Shown here: positions 17,864 through 26,796 of the stretch, piece after piece | Layout of the letters: each line of letters opens with the position of its first letter | Numbering within the stretch: position 1 is the stretch's first letter | NCBI RefSeq assembly: GCF_024505045.1 | Contig: NZ_JANIBM010000004.1 | Location: 186,001 to 250,000 of the forward strand | Source: Methylomonas aurea | GTDB lineage: Bacteria; Pseudomonadota; Gammaproteobacteria; Methylococcales; Methylomonadaceae | DNA length: 64,000 nt | Direction: 5' to 3' | The notes under the pieces: model-generated | Database searches by the model: none | The model's input: the letters and a program-made list of their open reading frames with translations, nothing else | Told to the model about the DNA's origin: nothing | Position numbers and translations under genes: made by a program

Positions 17864-18625
17864 ATGATCCAAATAAAATTGATAGATCAACCGGCGATTA
17901 CCTATCGAACTCTCCGACTTTTATTATTTTATTTGGCAGTGGCATTTCCGCCGATACTCTTTGTCGGCGGCGTTGTTTTTGCAAACTTACCCTTGGCCGA
18001 CTCAATGAGTGCTTATTACCATCAAAACCTCGACCCAAATCTTACCGGCCAAGGAGTTATGCGCGATTGGTTTGTGGGCTTTCTTTTTGCTATAGGTGTT
18101 TTGCTGATCGTTTACCGCGGATATCATCCCTTTGAAGATTGGGCACTAAATATTGCTGGTATTTTGGCAATCGGAATCGCGCTATTTCCTATGGAATGGC
18201 CGCGGAGCCAAGACCAATCTCTATTTTCCATTCATGGAGCGTGCGCCATCTCCTTCTTCGTATGCATTGCATACGTATGCATCTACCGAGCAAAGGATAC
18301 GCTTTCCTTGATTCCTGATGATGGGTTGCGCAAGTATTACGCGACTATTTACAATTTTTTCGGTTCAGCCATGATCTTGATTCCATTGTCGATTTGGCTG
18401 CTAATATCAAGTTCGCCGTTATCAGAATCGTTAGTTTTTTTTATCGAATCCTCCGCAGTTTATGTGTTTGCGTTCTATTGGTTTTTCAAAAATAAAGAAA
18501 CTCGCAGTACCGATTTAGACAGGATGATAATTCGCAACAAGGTAAGCGTGCAGAACTATTCTTTTTCCGATGTTTTTCGAACCCTACCTGTCTTGCTCAA
18601 TCCAGCCGAGGAAGCTCATGGCTAG
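17864..18625 (+). CDS. Multi-pass membrane protein of unknown function
   Basis: 253 residues. A GAGG ribosome site lies upstream of the ATG. About six hydrophobic segments are visible (LLLFYLAVAFPPILFVGGVVF; FVGFLFAIGVLLIVY; IAGILAIGIALFPM; CAISFFVCIAYVCIY; SAMILIPLSIWLLIS; SSAVYVFAFYWFF). SMSAYYHQNLDPNLTGQGVMRDWFVG between the first two is the most motif-like part and recalls small DUF998/Frag1-like membrane proteins, but I cannot assign a family. Codon use and base composition are visibly AT-richer than the flanking genes, a sign of recent transfer. No operon partner. Confidence 0.75.
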   Translation: MIQIKLIDQPAITYRTLRLLLFYLAVAFPPILFVGGVVFANLPLADSMSAYYHQNLDPNLTGQGVMRDWFVGFLFAIGVLLIVYRGYHPFEDWALNIAGILAIGIALFPMEWPRSQDQSLFSIHGACAISFFVCIAYVCIYRAKDTLSLIPDDGLRKYYATIYNFFGSAMILIPLSIWLLISSSPLSESLVFFIESSAVYVFAFYWFFKNKETRSTDLDRMIIRNKVSVQNYSFSDVFRTLPVLLNPAEEAHG

Positions 18626-18918
18626 ACCACTGACAGTATTGCTTTTGAATATTGCCGACACTTTTGATCGAACTATTGCTCTGCTGCTTCTTTCGCACAG
18701 AGATTTGGAACTTCTAAAAACTATCCCTTCATGCTGCGACACGCTCAGCACGAACCGATAACGCCTTGATTGATACGGCTTGCCGTTCGCGCCGAGATTG
18801 TCGAAGCGCAATTTTTAGAGGACGAACGGCCTGCCGCACCTGCGTTCGGTCCGAGATTGACCGGCGCGAGCCGGGGCCTTTACTATCTGCATCTTCCGCC
18901 ACACCGCCGGACTAACCC
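18626..18918. other. Intergenic region with degraded repeat-like sequence
   Basis: About 290 bases. The segment around 18725-18840 contains fragments such as GACACGCTCAGCACGAACC and GAACGG that resemble decayed extragenic palindromes, but no clean hairpin or gene. It probably also holds the promoter for the ligase gene at 18919. Confidence 0.35.
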
Positions 18919-20349
18919 ATGGGCCAAGAAATTCGCGCCGCAGCGTACCAGGAAGCCGATTTTCAGCGATTTTGCCAGCGTTTGCAGGCAGAAACCGAAT
19001 TGCTGGGCAGATTGGTTTCCGCTAAAGCCTGTTCCGAAGCCGCGCCGGTAGCCGGTTTCGAAATCGAAGCCTGGTTGCTGGACGCGCAAATGCGGCCGGC
19101 ACCGTCGAACCAGGCCTTTTTGCAATCCTTCGGTCAGCCGTTGGTCGGGCCGGAGCTGGCCAAGTTCAATATCGAATTGAACACCCCGCCGCAACCCTTA
19201 AGCGGCAGCGCGTTCGCCGCTTTGTACAAGCAATTGCAGCAGGCCTGGCACGACGCCGCTCGCCATGCCCGGCAGATGGATTTGAACCTGTTGGCGATCG
19301 GAACGCTGCCGACCCTGGTGCAAAGCGATTTGCATCTGGGCAACATGTCGGACATGAACCGCTACCGGGCCTTGAACCGGCAGATTCTGCAAAACCGCAG
19401 CCGGCCGATTTGTCTGGACATTTGCGGTCACGAACATCTGAAACTGGAACACCACGACGTGATGCTGGAAGCGGCCACCACATCGTTGCAGTTGCATATC
19501 CAGTGCCCGCTCAGTCAGGCTCACCACATTTACAACGCGTGCATCATCGCCTCGGCGGCGATGGTGGCGGTGGCGGCGAACGCGCCGTATCTGTTTGGCA
19601 AGGATTTATGGGCCGAGACCCGGATTCCGATGTTCGAGCAGGCCATCGCCGCCGGCGGCTACAGCGGCGCGGCGGACGGGCCGCTGCACCGGGTCAGCTT
19701 CGGTTCGGATTATGCCCGCCAGTCGATCCAGGAATGCTTTATCGAGAATCTGCAGCACTTTCCGGTGCTGTTGCCGGAACAGTTCGACGATGCGGCGGAA
19801 GCCTTCCGCTATCTGCGGCTGCATAACGGCACCATCTGGCGTTGGAACCGGCCGCTGGTTGGGTTCGACGCCGACGGCACGCCGCATATCCGTATCGAAC
19901 ACCGCACGCCGGCGGCGGGGCCGACCGTGATCGATATGATCGCCAATGCCGCGTTTTTCTATGGGCTGGTGAAAAACCTGGCCGACGAACGGGCGGAGGG
20001 TGGAGCGCTACTGCCTTTCGCTCAGGCCAAGGACAATTTCTACCAGGCCGCCCGCCATGGCCTGGACTGCCACGTGGTCTGGTTCGGCAACCGCAAACAG
20101 CGGCTGGCCAATCTGATCGAACAGGAACTACTGCCGCGCGCCGGCCTGGGTCTGGACGCGCTCGGCATCCGCAGCCGCGACGCGCTGGACTACCTCGGCA
20201 TCGTTCGCCGCCGTGTCGCCAGCCGGCAGACTGGCAGCCAATGGCAGCGGCGCTTCATCGAGGCCCATCCCGGCGAATTCGGCGCGATGACGCGGGAGTA
20301 TATGCAGCGCCAGCTCGGCGGCGAGCCGGTGTCCGGCTGGGGTTTCTGA
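18919..20349 (+). CDS. Glutamate-cysteine ligase-family carboxylate-amine ligase
   Basis: 476 residues of the GCS2 superfamily. GFEIEAWLLD supplies the first metal/substrate acidic residues, followed by FNIELNTPPQPLSG, LLAIGTLPT, HEHLKLEHHDVMLEAATTSLQLHIQ and RIEHRTPAAGPTVIDMIANAAFFYGL. These match ATP-dependent enzymes that join an amine to a glutamate-like carboxylate. It is probably not the housekeeping GshA: length and motifs fit the broader GCS2/YbdK-type set. The next gene, 90 bases on, encodes an M14/AstE-type hydrolase, suggesting a small-molecule amide is made and cleaved by the pair. The substrate is unknown. Confidence 0.82.
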   Translation: MGQEIRAAAYQEADFQRFCQRLQAETELLGRLVSAKACSEAAPVAGFEIEAWLLDAQMRPAPSNQAFLQSFGQPLVGPELAKFNIELNTPPQPLSGSAFAALYKQLQQAWHDAARHARQMDLNLLAIGTLPTLVQSDLHLGNMSDMNRYRALNRQILQNRSRPICLDICGHEHLKLEHHDVMLEAATTSLQLHIQCPLSQAHHIYNACIIASAAMVAVAANAPYLFGKDLWAETRIPMFEQAIAAGGYSGAADGPLHRVSFGSDYARQSIQECFIENLQHFPVLLPEQFDDAAEAFRYLRLHNGTIWRWNRPLVGFDADGTPHIRIEHRTPAAGPTVIDMIANAAFFYGLVKNLADERAEGGALLPFAQAKDNFYQAARHGLDCHVVWFGNRKQRLANLIEQELLPRAGLGLDALGIRSRDALDYLGIVRRRVASRQTGSQWQRRFIEAHPGEFGAMTREYMQRQLGGEPVSGWGF

Positions 20350-20439
20350 GCGTCCCCCGCCGAACTGAGCGTTGCGGTTGCTCTTGGCCGGATATTCGGG
20401 CATGTTGATACGCTCGTACCGACTTTGGACATCCTGGCC

Positions 20440-21483
20440 ATGCCATTCAGCTCCTCCGCAGAAACCACATTGAAACAATTCGACAGCCTGCCGCCGGGTT
20501 TGCTGGACATCCCGGTCGAAGCTCTGCATACCCTGGTGCCGGAACCGGCCTTGTTTCATCTGCCCGGCAAGCGGCCGGAGACGCTATTCGTATCGGTGCT
20601 GCTGCACGGTAACGAATCGACCGGCTTTCTGGCCGTGCAACAGTTATTGCGCAAATACCAGGGCCAAAGCCTGCCGCGCGGGCTGACGCTGTTTTTCGGC
20701 AATACCCAGGCTGCGCGCCACAATCTGCGCCGACTGGACGGCCAGCCCGACTTCAACCGGATCTGGCCCGGTAGCGGTTTGGCGCCGTCGCCGGAAACGG
20801 CTTGGGCGGCGCAGATCTGCGAGACCATGCGCCGGCGCGGCGTGTTCGCCAGCGTCGACGTGCACAACAATACCGGCCGCAACCCGCATTACGCCTGCAT
20901 CAACAAACTGGAACGGGAGTTTCTGCATCTGGGGGCCTTGTTCGGCCGCCTGCTGGTCTACTTTACCCACCCCAAAGGTATCCAATCCGGTGCGTTCGCC
21001 GAGTTTTGCCCGGCCGTGACGCTGGAATGCGGCCGGCCCGGCCAGCCGCACGGCACCGAGCATGCGCTCGAGTTTTTGGATAGCTGCCTGCACTTGCGCG
21101 AATTTCCGGCGCATCCGGTCGCCCGCCAGGATGTGGACCTTTACCACACCGTGGCCCAGGTCTGTATCGCCGAGGATGCCAGTTTCAGCTTTACCGAGCG
21201 CAGCGCCGATTTGCTTCTGGACCGCGGGTTGGAGCGGTTGAATTTCACCGAAATTGCCGCCGGTACCGCGTTCGGCAGCACGGCAGCGGCGCGTTGGCCG
21301 GTGGTCGCCAGGGATAACGCCGGCCTGCCGGTCACCGAGCGTTTTTTCGAGATTCGGGACGGGCAGTTAACGCTGAAGCGGCCGACGATGCCGTCGATGT
21401 TGACCTTGGACGAACGGGTGATCCGCCAGGATTGCCTGTGCTACTTGATGGAGCGGCTGCCGCTGGACGGCGAGCGGCTCTGA
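20440..21483 (+). CDS. M14/succinylglutamate desuccinylase-like zinc hydrolase
   Basis: 347 residues from the ATG at 20440; a TTG at 20425 is an alternative start. SVLLHGNESTGFLAVQQLL carries the HxxE zinc pair and SVDVHNNTGRNPHYAC the third histidine of carboxypeptidase-fold (M14) enzymes of the AstE/AspA group. RRLDGQPDFNRIWPG is the usual substrate-carboxylate-binding arginine stretch, and PAVTLECGRPGQPHG resembles the catalytic glutamate loop. These enzymes cleave amide bonds in N-acyl amino acids. It follows the GCS2-type ligase with a short gap, which suggests a shared pathway, though which amide is processed cannot be told. Confidence 0.82.
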   Translation: MPFSSSAETTLKQFDSLPPGLLDIPVEALHTLVPEPALFHLPGKRPETLFVSVLLHGNESTGFLAVQQLLRKYQGQSLPRGLTLFFGNTQAARHNLRRLDGQPDFNRIWPGSGLAPSPETAWAAQICETMRRRGVFASVDVHNNTGRNPHYACINKLEREFLHLGALFGRLLVYFTHPKGIQSGAFAEFCPAVTLECGRPGQPHGTEHALEFLDSCLHLREFPAHPVARQDVDLYHTVAQVCIAEDASFSFTERSADLLLDRGLERLNFTEIAAGTAFGSTAAARWPVVARDNAGLPVTERFFEIRDGQLTLKRPTMPSMLTLDERVIRQDCLCYLMERLPLDGERL

Positions 21484-21667
21484 TTGCGGGCTTCGGCGCT
21501 CGCCAAGCGCGTAAACCCGAACCGTAGCGATGGGTTGGGATTCCCCTCGAGTTTGGCGATTGAGCCTAATGGTCTAAGCTTAACCGTTTATGCGTCGGGC
21601 CGGCGCCGGGAAACGCTCCGGTGGCGGCCGCGGCGGACCGTTTTAGCGTGGTAGGGGAGATGAACTG

Positions 21668-23026
21668 ATGTTGAAATCCTTGGATATATTGCTCGGATTG
21701 TCGGTGGTGATGTTGATAGCCAGCATGGCGGTGACACTGATCAGCCAAGCCGTCCTCAATCTGTTGGCCAGCCGCGGCCGCAATCTGCACCACGGCCTGG
21801 CGGATCTGCTGGAATTGCTGGATCCGCGTTTGGCGCGGACCGATGCGGAAGCGATAGCCGATAAAGTGCTGAGCCAGCAAACCATCGGCGGCCGCTTTCG
21901 CAGTTGGCTGCCGCCGCGGCTGCGTTTCTTGTCTTACGGCGAGGTTATCCACCGCGAAGAGTTCGTCAAAAGCCTGCTGGAATTGGCCGCGGCCTACGAT
22001 GCCGGCATCAAAGCCGAATTCGAGCGGGTCAACGCCGAATTGGCGAACGGAGCGATTACCGTTAACGTCGGCTTGGCGGCGCTGGAGACCAAGTTACGCG
22101 AACATCCGGCCTTTCTGAAGAGCCTGGAAGCCGGGCGGCTGATCATGAAGGTCAAGACCGAAACCGGCGTTAATAAGCAGAAGCGGCTGTACCAAAAACT
22201 GAAAGCCATCGTCGGCCAACATATCGATCTGGCGGAAAAGCTGGGCCAGACCTTGCGCGACAGCGGTGTCGACAATCCGGCCGCGACGTTGAAAAACGTG
22301 CGCATGCTGGCGTTGCAATTCGAAAAATCCAATCCGGAATTGGCCCAGGACGTGCGTGAAGCCAACGCCTTGCTGCAGGAAGCCGCCAGCGATTTTCTCG
22401 CGGTGATTTACCTGAATTTCGACAATTTGCTGGACCGGGTGGCGGTGCGTTTTACCGCCACGGCGCGCACCGCCAGCGTACTCAGCGCGGCATTGATCGC
22501 AATCGGCCTGCAACTGGATGCGCTCGCCATCATCAACCGCTTGGCCATGGACGAACAGATGCGCACTGCCTTCGTCGAATTGGCGCCGACCTTTGCTCAG
22601 GACGAAGCCGTCAAAGCCAAGCTCGGCGCCGACGGCAAAACTTCGGCCAAATCCGGCCAGAGCGGCGATGCGGCCGGCGAGCCGAGCAAATCTGCGGCCG
22701 GTCTCGAAACCGAAAAATATTACCTGAACGTGCTGGCCGACCGCGGCCTGATCAGTTGGCCCAAGGACTGGCAAGGCTGGCGGGATAATTGGCAACAGAA
22801 TGCCAGTGTGCCCGGCGTCGTGTTGTCGATGTTTCTATTGAGCATGGGCGGACCGTTTTGGTACAACGTGCTGAGCAAGCTGCTGCAATTGCGTTCCGGC
22901 TTGGCGCGCAAGGACGACGAGCAAAAGGCCATCCGTCAGAGCTCCCAGGTTATCGCTGCGGTTGATGCGCCGACGCTAGCCAATCCGCTGCAGGGCGAAC
23001 GCGGCGACTTGAAGGCGCTGGGCTGA
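21668..23026 (+). CDS. Membrane protein of unknown function paired with the amidase gene
   Basis: 452 residues with a strong ribosome site (AGGGGAGATG) before the ATG. The N-terminus has one clear membrane helix (LDILLGLSVVMLIASMAVTLISQAVLNLL). Then comes a long soluble alpha-helical region rich in charged residues, a hydrophobic stretch near 270-290 (ASVLSAALIAIGLQLDALAI), and a final one near 400 (GVVLSMFLLSMGGPFWYNVLSKLLQL). I recognise no catalytic motif. It ends 9 bases before the double amidase gene, so the two are almost surely co-expressed. A scaffold or channel role for envelope-directed amidase activity is possible but speculative. Confidence 0.72.
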   Translation: MLKSLDILLGLSVVMLIASMAVTLISQAVLNLLASRGRNLHHGLADLLELLDPRLARTDAEAIADKVLSQQTIGGRFRSWLPPRLRFLSYGEVIHREEFVKSLLELAAAYDAGIKAEFERVNAELANGAITVNVGLAALETKLREHPAFLKSLEAGRLIMKVKTETGVNKQKRLYQKLKAIVGQHIDLAEKLGQTLRDSGVDNPAATLKNVRMLALQFEKSNPELAQDVREANALLQEAASDFLAVIYLNFDNLLDRVAVRFTATARTASVLSAALIAIGLQLDALAIINRLAMDEQMRTAFVELAPTFAQDEAVKAKLGADGKTSAKSGQSGDAAGEPSKSAAGLETEKYYLNVLADRGLISWPKDWQGWRDNWQQNASVPGVVLSMFLLSMGGPFWYNVLSKLLQLRSGLARKDDEQKAIRQSSQVIAAVDAPTLANPLQGERGDLKALG

Positions 23027-23035
23027 GGAGGGCTG

Positions 23036-24508
23036 ATGCAGATCGATTGGATAGGTTGTGCCGCGGACAATTTTCGTCCTGGCAGGCCAGGCGGTTTCAA
23101 GCCGGACGCGATCGTGTTGCACAGCGTCGCCGATTTGGCCCAGGCCGAAACCGGCTATCGTAGCGGCGGTAGCTTCATCTCGACCCATTATGCGATCGCC
23201 GGCGACGGCCGGGTCAGACAGTACGTCGACGAGAAAGACACGGCATTTCACGCCGGACTAGTTGTCAACCCCAGCGCGGCCTTGGTCCAACAGCGGCCGA
23301 ACAGCAACCCGAACTATTATTCGATCGGCATCGTTTTGGAGGTGTCCCCCGGCCAAGGCTTTTCGGCCGGGCAGCAGGCGGTTTGCGCCCGGCTGCTGCG
23401 CGAGATTGCCGACCGCTGGCGCATCGATCTGGATGCCGAACACGTGTTGCCGCACAGTGCCATCCGCGCGTCGGCGGCTTGTCCGGCGAAGGCGCTGAAT
23501 CTGGCCGAACTGCTGGCGGCAGCAGAGCCCGAGCCGGAGTCGGCCAGCCTGGGCGGCAAGCAAATCGGCCTGCTGGTGAACGTCAAATTGCGGGAAAGCC
23601 CGGCCTTGAACGGCGCGCTGGTCAAAGTAGTGCCGGCCGGGAGCCGGGTGGAAATCAGCGGCTTTGCGCTCGGAGAAACGGTATCCGGCAACAGCTTTTG
23701 GTACCGCGATCTGGATGGGCATTTTTTCTGGGCTGGCGCCAGCGAGCGGCCCAATCCGCGGGCACTGTTGGACAGCGATCCGGCCGGGCACAGTACCGAC
23801 ACGATGCCGCAACCGGCGGTGGTAAGCGCCGCACCGGCTCTGGCGATCAACCGCAGCCGCTTCCGGTTGCCGGCCGGGCAATATTACAGCGACCGGCCGC
23901 ACAAGGATTTGATCGTGCTGCATTTTACCGCCGGCTCCAGCGCCAAATCGGCCTTCGATACCTGGAACGGCGACGCCGGCCGTATCGGCGCGGCCTATCT
24001 GGTAGATGTGGACGGCACAGTGTACGAGGTGTTCGATCCGGGGCAATGGGCCTACCATCTTGGGATTCAGGGCAGCGGCGGCCGCCACGACAAGCGCTCG
24101 ATCGCGATCGAAATCGCCAACGTCGGCCCGTTACGGCCGGCGGCGGACAATCCGGACATTTTGAACTGGTGGCCGCCGAAACGGGGCGAAACCGTGCCGT
24201 TCGGCACAAAATATTGCGAAATGAGCCAGACCGAAAAATACCGGAAACAGAGCTACCGCGGCGAACACTATTTCGCCGCCTTTCCGGCCGTGCAAACCGA
24301 ATCGATCCGGCTGTTGTTGCAGGACTTATGCGCCCGCTTCAATATCCCGCGCACCTTGCCGCCGGCGGCGAAGCAATTCGAACGCGATCCGGATTTTTTC
24401 CAGAATTACAGCGGCATCGCCTGCCACGTCAATTTTCGGCAGGATAAATGGGACATCGGGCCGGCTTTCGATTGGCCGGCCCTGCAAATCCCGAATGCCC
24501 GGGCCTGA
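23036..24508 (+). CDS. Tandem N-acetylmuramoyl-L-alanine amidase-like protein with SH3-like linker
   Basis: 490 residues. Residues ~1-160 form an amidase_2 (PGRP-like) domain: DAIVLHSVADL gives a zinc histidine and EHVLPHSAIRASAACPAK a second histidine and the cysteine. Residues ~178-245 look like a bacterial SH3 domain (GLLVNVKLRESPALNGALVKVVPAG...). Residues ~275-490 form a second amidase_2-like domain: LIVLHFTAGSS, YLVDVDGTVYEVFDPG, IAIEIANVGPL and SGIACHVNFRQDKWDIGP. No signal peptide is evident at the start, unusual for a cell-wall enzyme, so it may act inside the cell, be exported by another route, or target other cells. It is paired with the upstream membrane protein gene. Confidence 0.82.
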   Translation: MQIDWIGCAADNFRPGRPGGFKPDAIVLHSVADLAQAETGYRSGGSFISTHYAIAGDGRVRQYVDEKDTAFHAGLVVNPSAALVQQRPNSNPNYYSIGIVLEVSPGQGFSAGQQAVCARLLREIADRWRIDLDAEHVLPHSAIRASAACPAKALNLAELLAAAEPEPESASLGGKQIGLLVNVKLRESPALNGALVKVVPAGSRVEISGFALGETVSGNSFWYRDLDGHFFWAGASERPNPRALLDSDPAGHSTDTMPQPAVVSAAPALAINRSRFRLPAGQYYSDRPHKDLIVLHFTAGSSAKSAFDTWNGDAGRIGAAYLVDVDGTVYEVFDPGQWAYHLGIQGSGGRHDKRSIAIEIANVGPLRPAADNPDILNWWPPKRGETVPFGTKYCEMSQTEKYRKQSYRGEHYFAAFPAVQTESIRLLLQDLCARFNIPRTLPPAAKQFERDPDFFQNYSGIACHVNFRQDKWDIGPAFDWPALQIPNARA

Positions 24509-24535
24509 GGCGGTTTAACGCGCCTGTGTGCCAGC

Positions 24536-25153
24536 CTAGGCTGCGGCCAGCATGCCTTGGCGGACGACGAAGTCGATAATCCGCTCCAGGCCGTGGCCGG
24601 TTTTGATGTTGCTGAATACGAACGGCCGCTCGCCGCGCATCTTTTTGGCATCGCGGTCCATGACCTCCAGCGATGCGCCGACGTGAGGCGCCAAGTCGAT
24701 CTTGTTGATCACCAATAAATCCGATTTGGTGATGCCGGGGCCGCCCTTGCGCGGAATCTTGTCGCCGGCCGACACGTCGATCACGTAAATGGTCAGGTCG
24801 GCCAGTTCCGGGCTGAAGGTGGCGCTAAGATTGTCGCCGCCGCTTTCCACCAACACGAAATCCAGTTCCGGGAAGCGCTCGCACAACTCGTCGACCGCCG
24901 CCAGATTCATCGACGCGTCTTCGCGAATCGCGGTATGCGGGCAACCGCCGGTTTCCACGCCCAAAATCCGCTCTTCCGGCAGCGCCTGGCTGCGAATCAG
25001 AAACTGCTGGTCTTCGCGGGTATAAATATCGTTGGTAACCACGCCGATTTGGTAATCGTCGCGCATTGCCTTACACAAAGCATCCACCAGCGCAGTTTTG
25101 CCGGAGCCCACCGGGCCGCCGACGCCGATTCTCAATACGTGTTTGTCGTTCAT
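24536..25153 (-). CDS. ureG: Urease accessory GTPase UreG
   Basis: 205 residues, the usual UreG length. The P-loop is [13 protein letters not shown]. The metal-binding CPH motif sits in [33 protein letters not shown] and [13 protein letters not shown] (the NKxD guanine motif) complete the SIMIBI GTPase set. With UreD, UreE and UreF it delivers nickel to the urease active site at the cost of GTP. It is the last gene of the minus-strand urea module; ureF lies 80 bases upstream with two small hairpins in the gap. Confidence 0.97.
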   Translation of the reverse strand: MNDKHVLRIGVGGPVGSGKTALVDALCKAMRDDYQIGVVTNDIYTREDQQFLIRSQALPEERILGVETGGCPHTAIREDASMNLAAVDELCERFPELDFVLVESGGDNLSATFSPELADLTIYVIDVSAGDKIPRKGGPGITKSDLLVINKIDLAPHVGASLEVMDRDAKKMRGERPFVFSNIKTGHGLERIIDFVVRQGMLAAA

Positions 25154-25163
25154 GTTTTCTCCA

Positions 25164-25183
25164 GTAGGCCGGATGTAATCCGG
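25164..25183 (+). repeat. GTAG-prefixed REP-like hairpin between ureF and ureG
   Basis: GTAG followed by CCGGAT-gta-ATCCGG. The GTAG tetranucleotide at the foot of a short stem is the usual form of RAYT-linked REP sequences. A second perfect stem, CCTCGAT-tgc-ATCGAGG, follows at 25201-25217. Both lie in the 80-base gap between ureF and ureG and could affect transcript stability. Confidence 0.6.
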
Positions 25184-25233
25184 GGTGAAGGTTGCTCAAA
25201 CCTCGATTGCATCGAGGCTACGTTATGGTTAGT

Positions 25234-25908
25234 TCACGATCGGAACAGCCGCGAATACTGCATCTCATGCCGACTGCTGGCCAAGGCCAAACCGAAACAA
25301 CTGCCGCCAATTTGGTCGTCGGTCATGGTCAGGGCTTGCTCGACCAAAGCCGGCAATTCGCCAGCCAGGCCTTGCAACAACTGCTGTCCGGCGACTTGCC
25401 CCAGCGGCACCAATTTGATCGCGCCTAGCACCTGGTTTTCCAGCCAGCCCCACAGGTAACCGCTCACCGCGTCGGCCTTGTCGATTTGCCAGCGCGCCGC
25501 TGCCAATGCAAACATTGTCGCCAACGTGGCATCCGGCCGCTTTTGCCAAGCCTGCGCATCCGGCATGTCCAAATTGACCAACAAACGCGCCAAGGCTTGG
25601 CCGGTCTGCTTGTCCTCGGCGCGCAATTCGGCGGTTTCCCGATAGGCATTGAGAGTCTGGCTCCAGTGCTCGACGGCTTGCATATCGCCAGCTTGCCAGG
25701 CGTCGTACAACCGCGCCAGCAGCGGCGCATCGACCTTACCCAAAGCGTTGTGCAGCAAACCGCGCAGCCAGTCGCCGGTTTGTTCGGCGTTGGTCACCCA
25801 ACCGTCGTGCACCGCCGTTTCCAGCCCCTGCGAATAGCTGTACATGCCAATCGGCAAACTGGGGCTGACCAATTGCAGCAGCCGCAGCAACGCTAAATTA
25901 GTGACCAT
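25234..25908 (-). CDS. ureF: Urease accessory protein UreF
   Basis: 224 residues. [29 protein letters not shown] is the classic UreF start, and [20 protein letters not shown] and [23 protein letters not shown] are conserved helices. All-alpha UreF acts with UreD and UreG on the urease apoprotein to gate nickel insertion. The ATG overlaps the end of ureE by 11 bases, so the two are probably translated together. Confidence 0.96.
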   Translation of the reverse strand: MVTNLALLRLLQLVSPSLPIGMYSYSQGLETAVHDGWVTNAEQTGDWLRGLLHNALGKVDAPLLARLYDAWQAGDMQAVEHWSQTLNAYRETAELRAEDKQTGQALARLLVNLDMPDAQAWQKRPDATLATMFALAAARWQIDKADAVSGYLWGWLENQVLGAIKLVPLGQVAGQQLLQGLAGELPALVEQALTMTDDQIGGSCFGLALASSRHEMQYSRLFRS

Positions 25909-26329
25909 GGCTGTGGTACGCGCCGGCTTCGGGTTCGAACGGCAGGGTTTGATGCTCGACGGTCAAACCCAAACCAATCAGCATTTGATCCAGCACATGA
26001 TCGGTCAGAAAGCGCAGTTCGTCCGGCAAAATTTGCAGGGCGATGTGGCGGTTGCCGAGGTGGTAGCAGGCGCGGGCAAACAACAATGGGTCGCTGCATT
26101 TGACGACCGACAATTGTTCCGGCGCCGCATCGACGCGTACTTTGAAACCTTGGCCGTTGGTCAGGATTGCGCCGTGTTTCAGGGTTTGGCCCCTGGGTAA
26201 AAATACGCCGACTTGGATGCCGCCTTTGGTAGTCGCCGGTTGGCGAGATTTTTGGCGGGCGTCGTAAGGCAGGGTCAGGGTATCGTCGGGTTGGTCTTCG
26301 GTGTTGGTGGTTTCGGTGAGTTTTAGCAT
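25898..26329 (-). CDS. ureE: Urease nickel metallochaperone UreE
   Basis: 143 residues. The N-terminal domain has [13 protein letters not shown], and the C-terminal metal-binding domain has [13 protein letters not shown], where the first histidine binds nickel at the dimer interface. The tail is short (YHSHGH) rather than the long histidine run of some enterobacterial UreE. It supplies Ni(II) to the UreDFG complex. The repeat copy at 26391-26657 and a REP-like hairpin lie directly upstream, separating it from the pentapeptide gene; the native promoter or read-through must cross them. Confidence 0.95.
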   Translation of the reverse strand: MLKLTETTNTEDQPDDTLTLPYDARQKSRQPATTKGGIQVGVFLPRGQTLKHGAILTNGQGFKVRVDAAPEQLSVVKCSDPLLFARACYHLGNRHIALQILPDELRFLTDHVLDQMLIGLGLTVEHQTLPFEPEAGAYHSHGH

Positions 26330-26342
26330 TGTTTTATTTTAT

Positions 26343-26372
26343 GTAGGTTGGGTTAGCGAAGCGTAACCCAAC
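26343..26372 (+). repeat. GTAG-prefixed REP-like hairpin
   Basis: GTAG, then a perfect 9-bp stem GTTGGGTTA / TAACCCAAC with loop GCGAAGCG. The same loop type is seen in the hairpin at 31587-31616 (loop GCGACGCG). It lies between ureE and the large structured repeat. A degenerate relative (GTAGGGT ... GTGCCCACCC) is at 26684-26715. Confidence 0.65.
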
Positions 26373-26390
26373 ACGACGGCTTTTGGTTTT

Positions 26391-26657
26391 GTTGTGTCGC
26401 TGTCGCGACGGGTGTTTTAAATGTCGGTTCGCGGACCGACAACCGCGATACTTTCTTTTGCGTGGCCAAAAGAAAGTATCCAAAGAAAAGGCCACCCGAC
26501 ATTCCGCCTTAATCCTGCGCTTCTCGCTTTTGGCGAGGGTTTTCGGAAGGGCCATCCCTGGCCCTCCGAAAACGAGCGGCATCCCTGCCGCTCCCCTACG
26601 GGCTAATCTCGCCAAAAGCTGCGATGCTCGGGGCGGAATAACGGGACAAAAACCATC
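26391..26657 (+). repeat. Structured dispersed repeat, copy 1
   Basis: About 267 bp, read here as 'forward'. Stems in order: H1 GTCGC/GCGAC (26396-26409); H2 TGTCGGT/ACCGACA (26422-26441); H3, a perfect 14-bp stem GATACTTTCTTTTG/CAAAAGAAAGTATC (26447-26480); outer H4 ATTCCGCC/GGCGGAAT (26501-26508 with 26632-26639); H5, 12 bp, GCTTTTGGCGAG/CTCGCCAAAAGC (26526-26537 with 26608-26619). Inside H5 are H6 GTTTTCGGA(A)GGGCC/GGCCCTCCGAAAAC and H7 GAGCGGCA/TGCCGCTC. It forms an inverted pair with copy 2 around the pentapeptide gene. No protein is likely encoded. Confidence 0.9.
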
Positions 26658-26796
26658 CCCAACCTCAAAGGTAAATCCAAAATGTAGGGTAATCACATAT
26701 TTTTCGTGCCCACCCGGAAAAAGAACCAAACCAAATATTGGTTATGTGGATAATTAAAATCGTCAATGGCGGACAAAATCGCTCGCCTTACATGGC

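Noticed and set aside
17569-18135. 188-codon frame overlapping the AT-rich membrane protein
   Set aside because: It overlaps the start of the better gene in another phase, lacks a ribosome site and reads as chance sequence.
23383-24447. 354-codon frame overlapping the double amidase
   Set aside because: Shadow in another phase with arginine-rich composition.
26421-26606. Open frames inside the structured repeats (for example 26383-26757, 28255-28497, 31253-31600, 32433-33011, 42461-42694, 44223-45167) giving similar peptides
   Set aside because: The peptides resemble each other only because the DNA repeats do; they occur on both strands, lack ribosome sites and domains, and the bases vary to keep stems, not codons.
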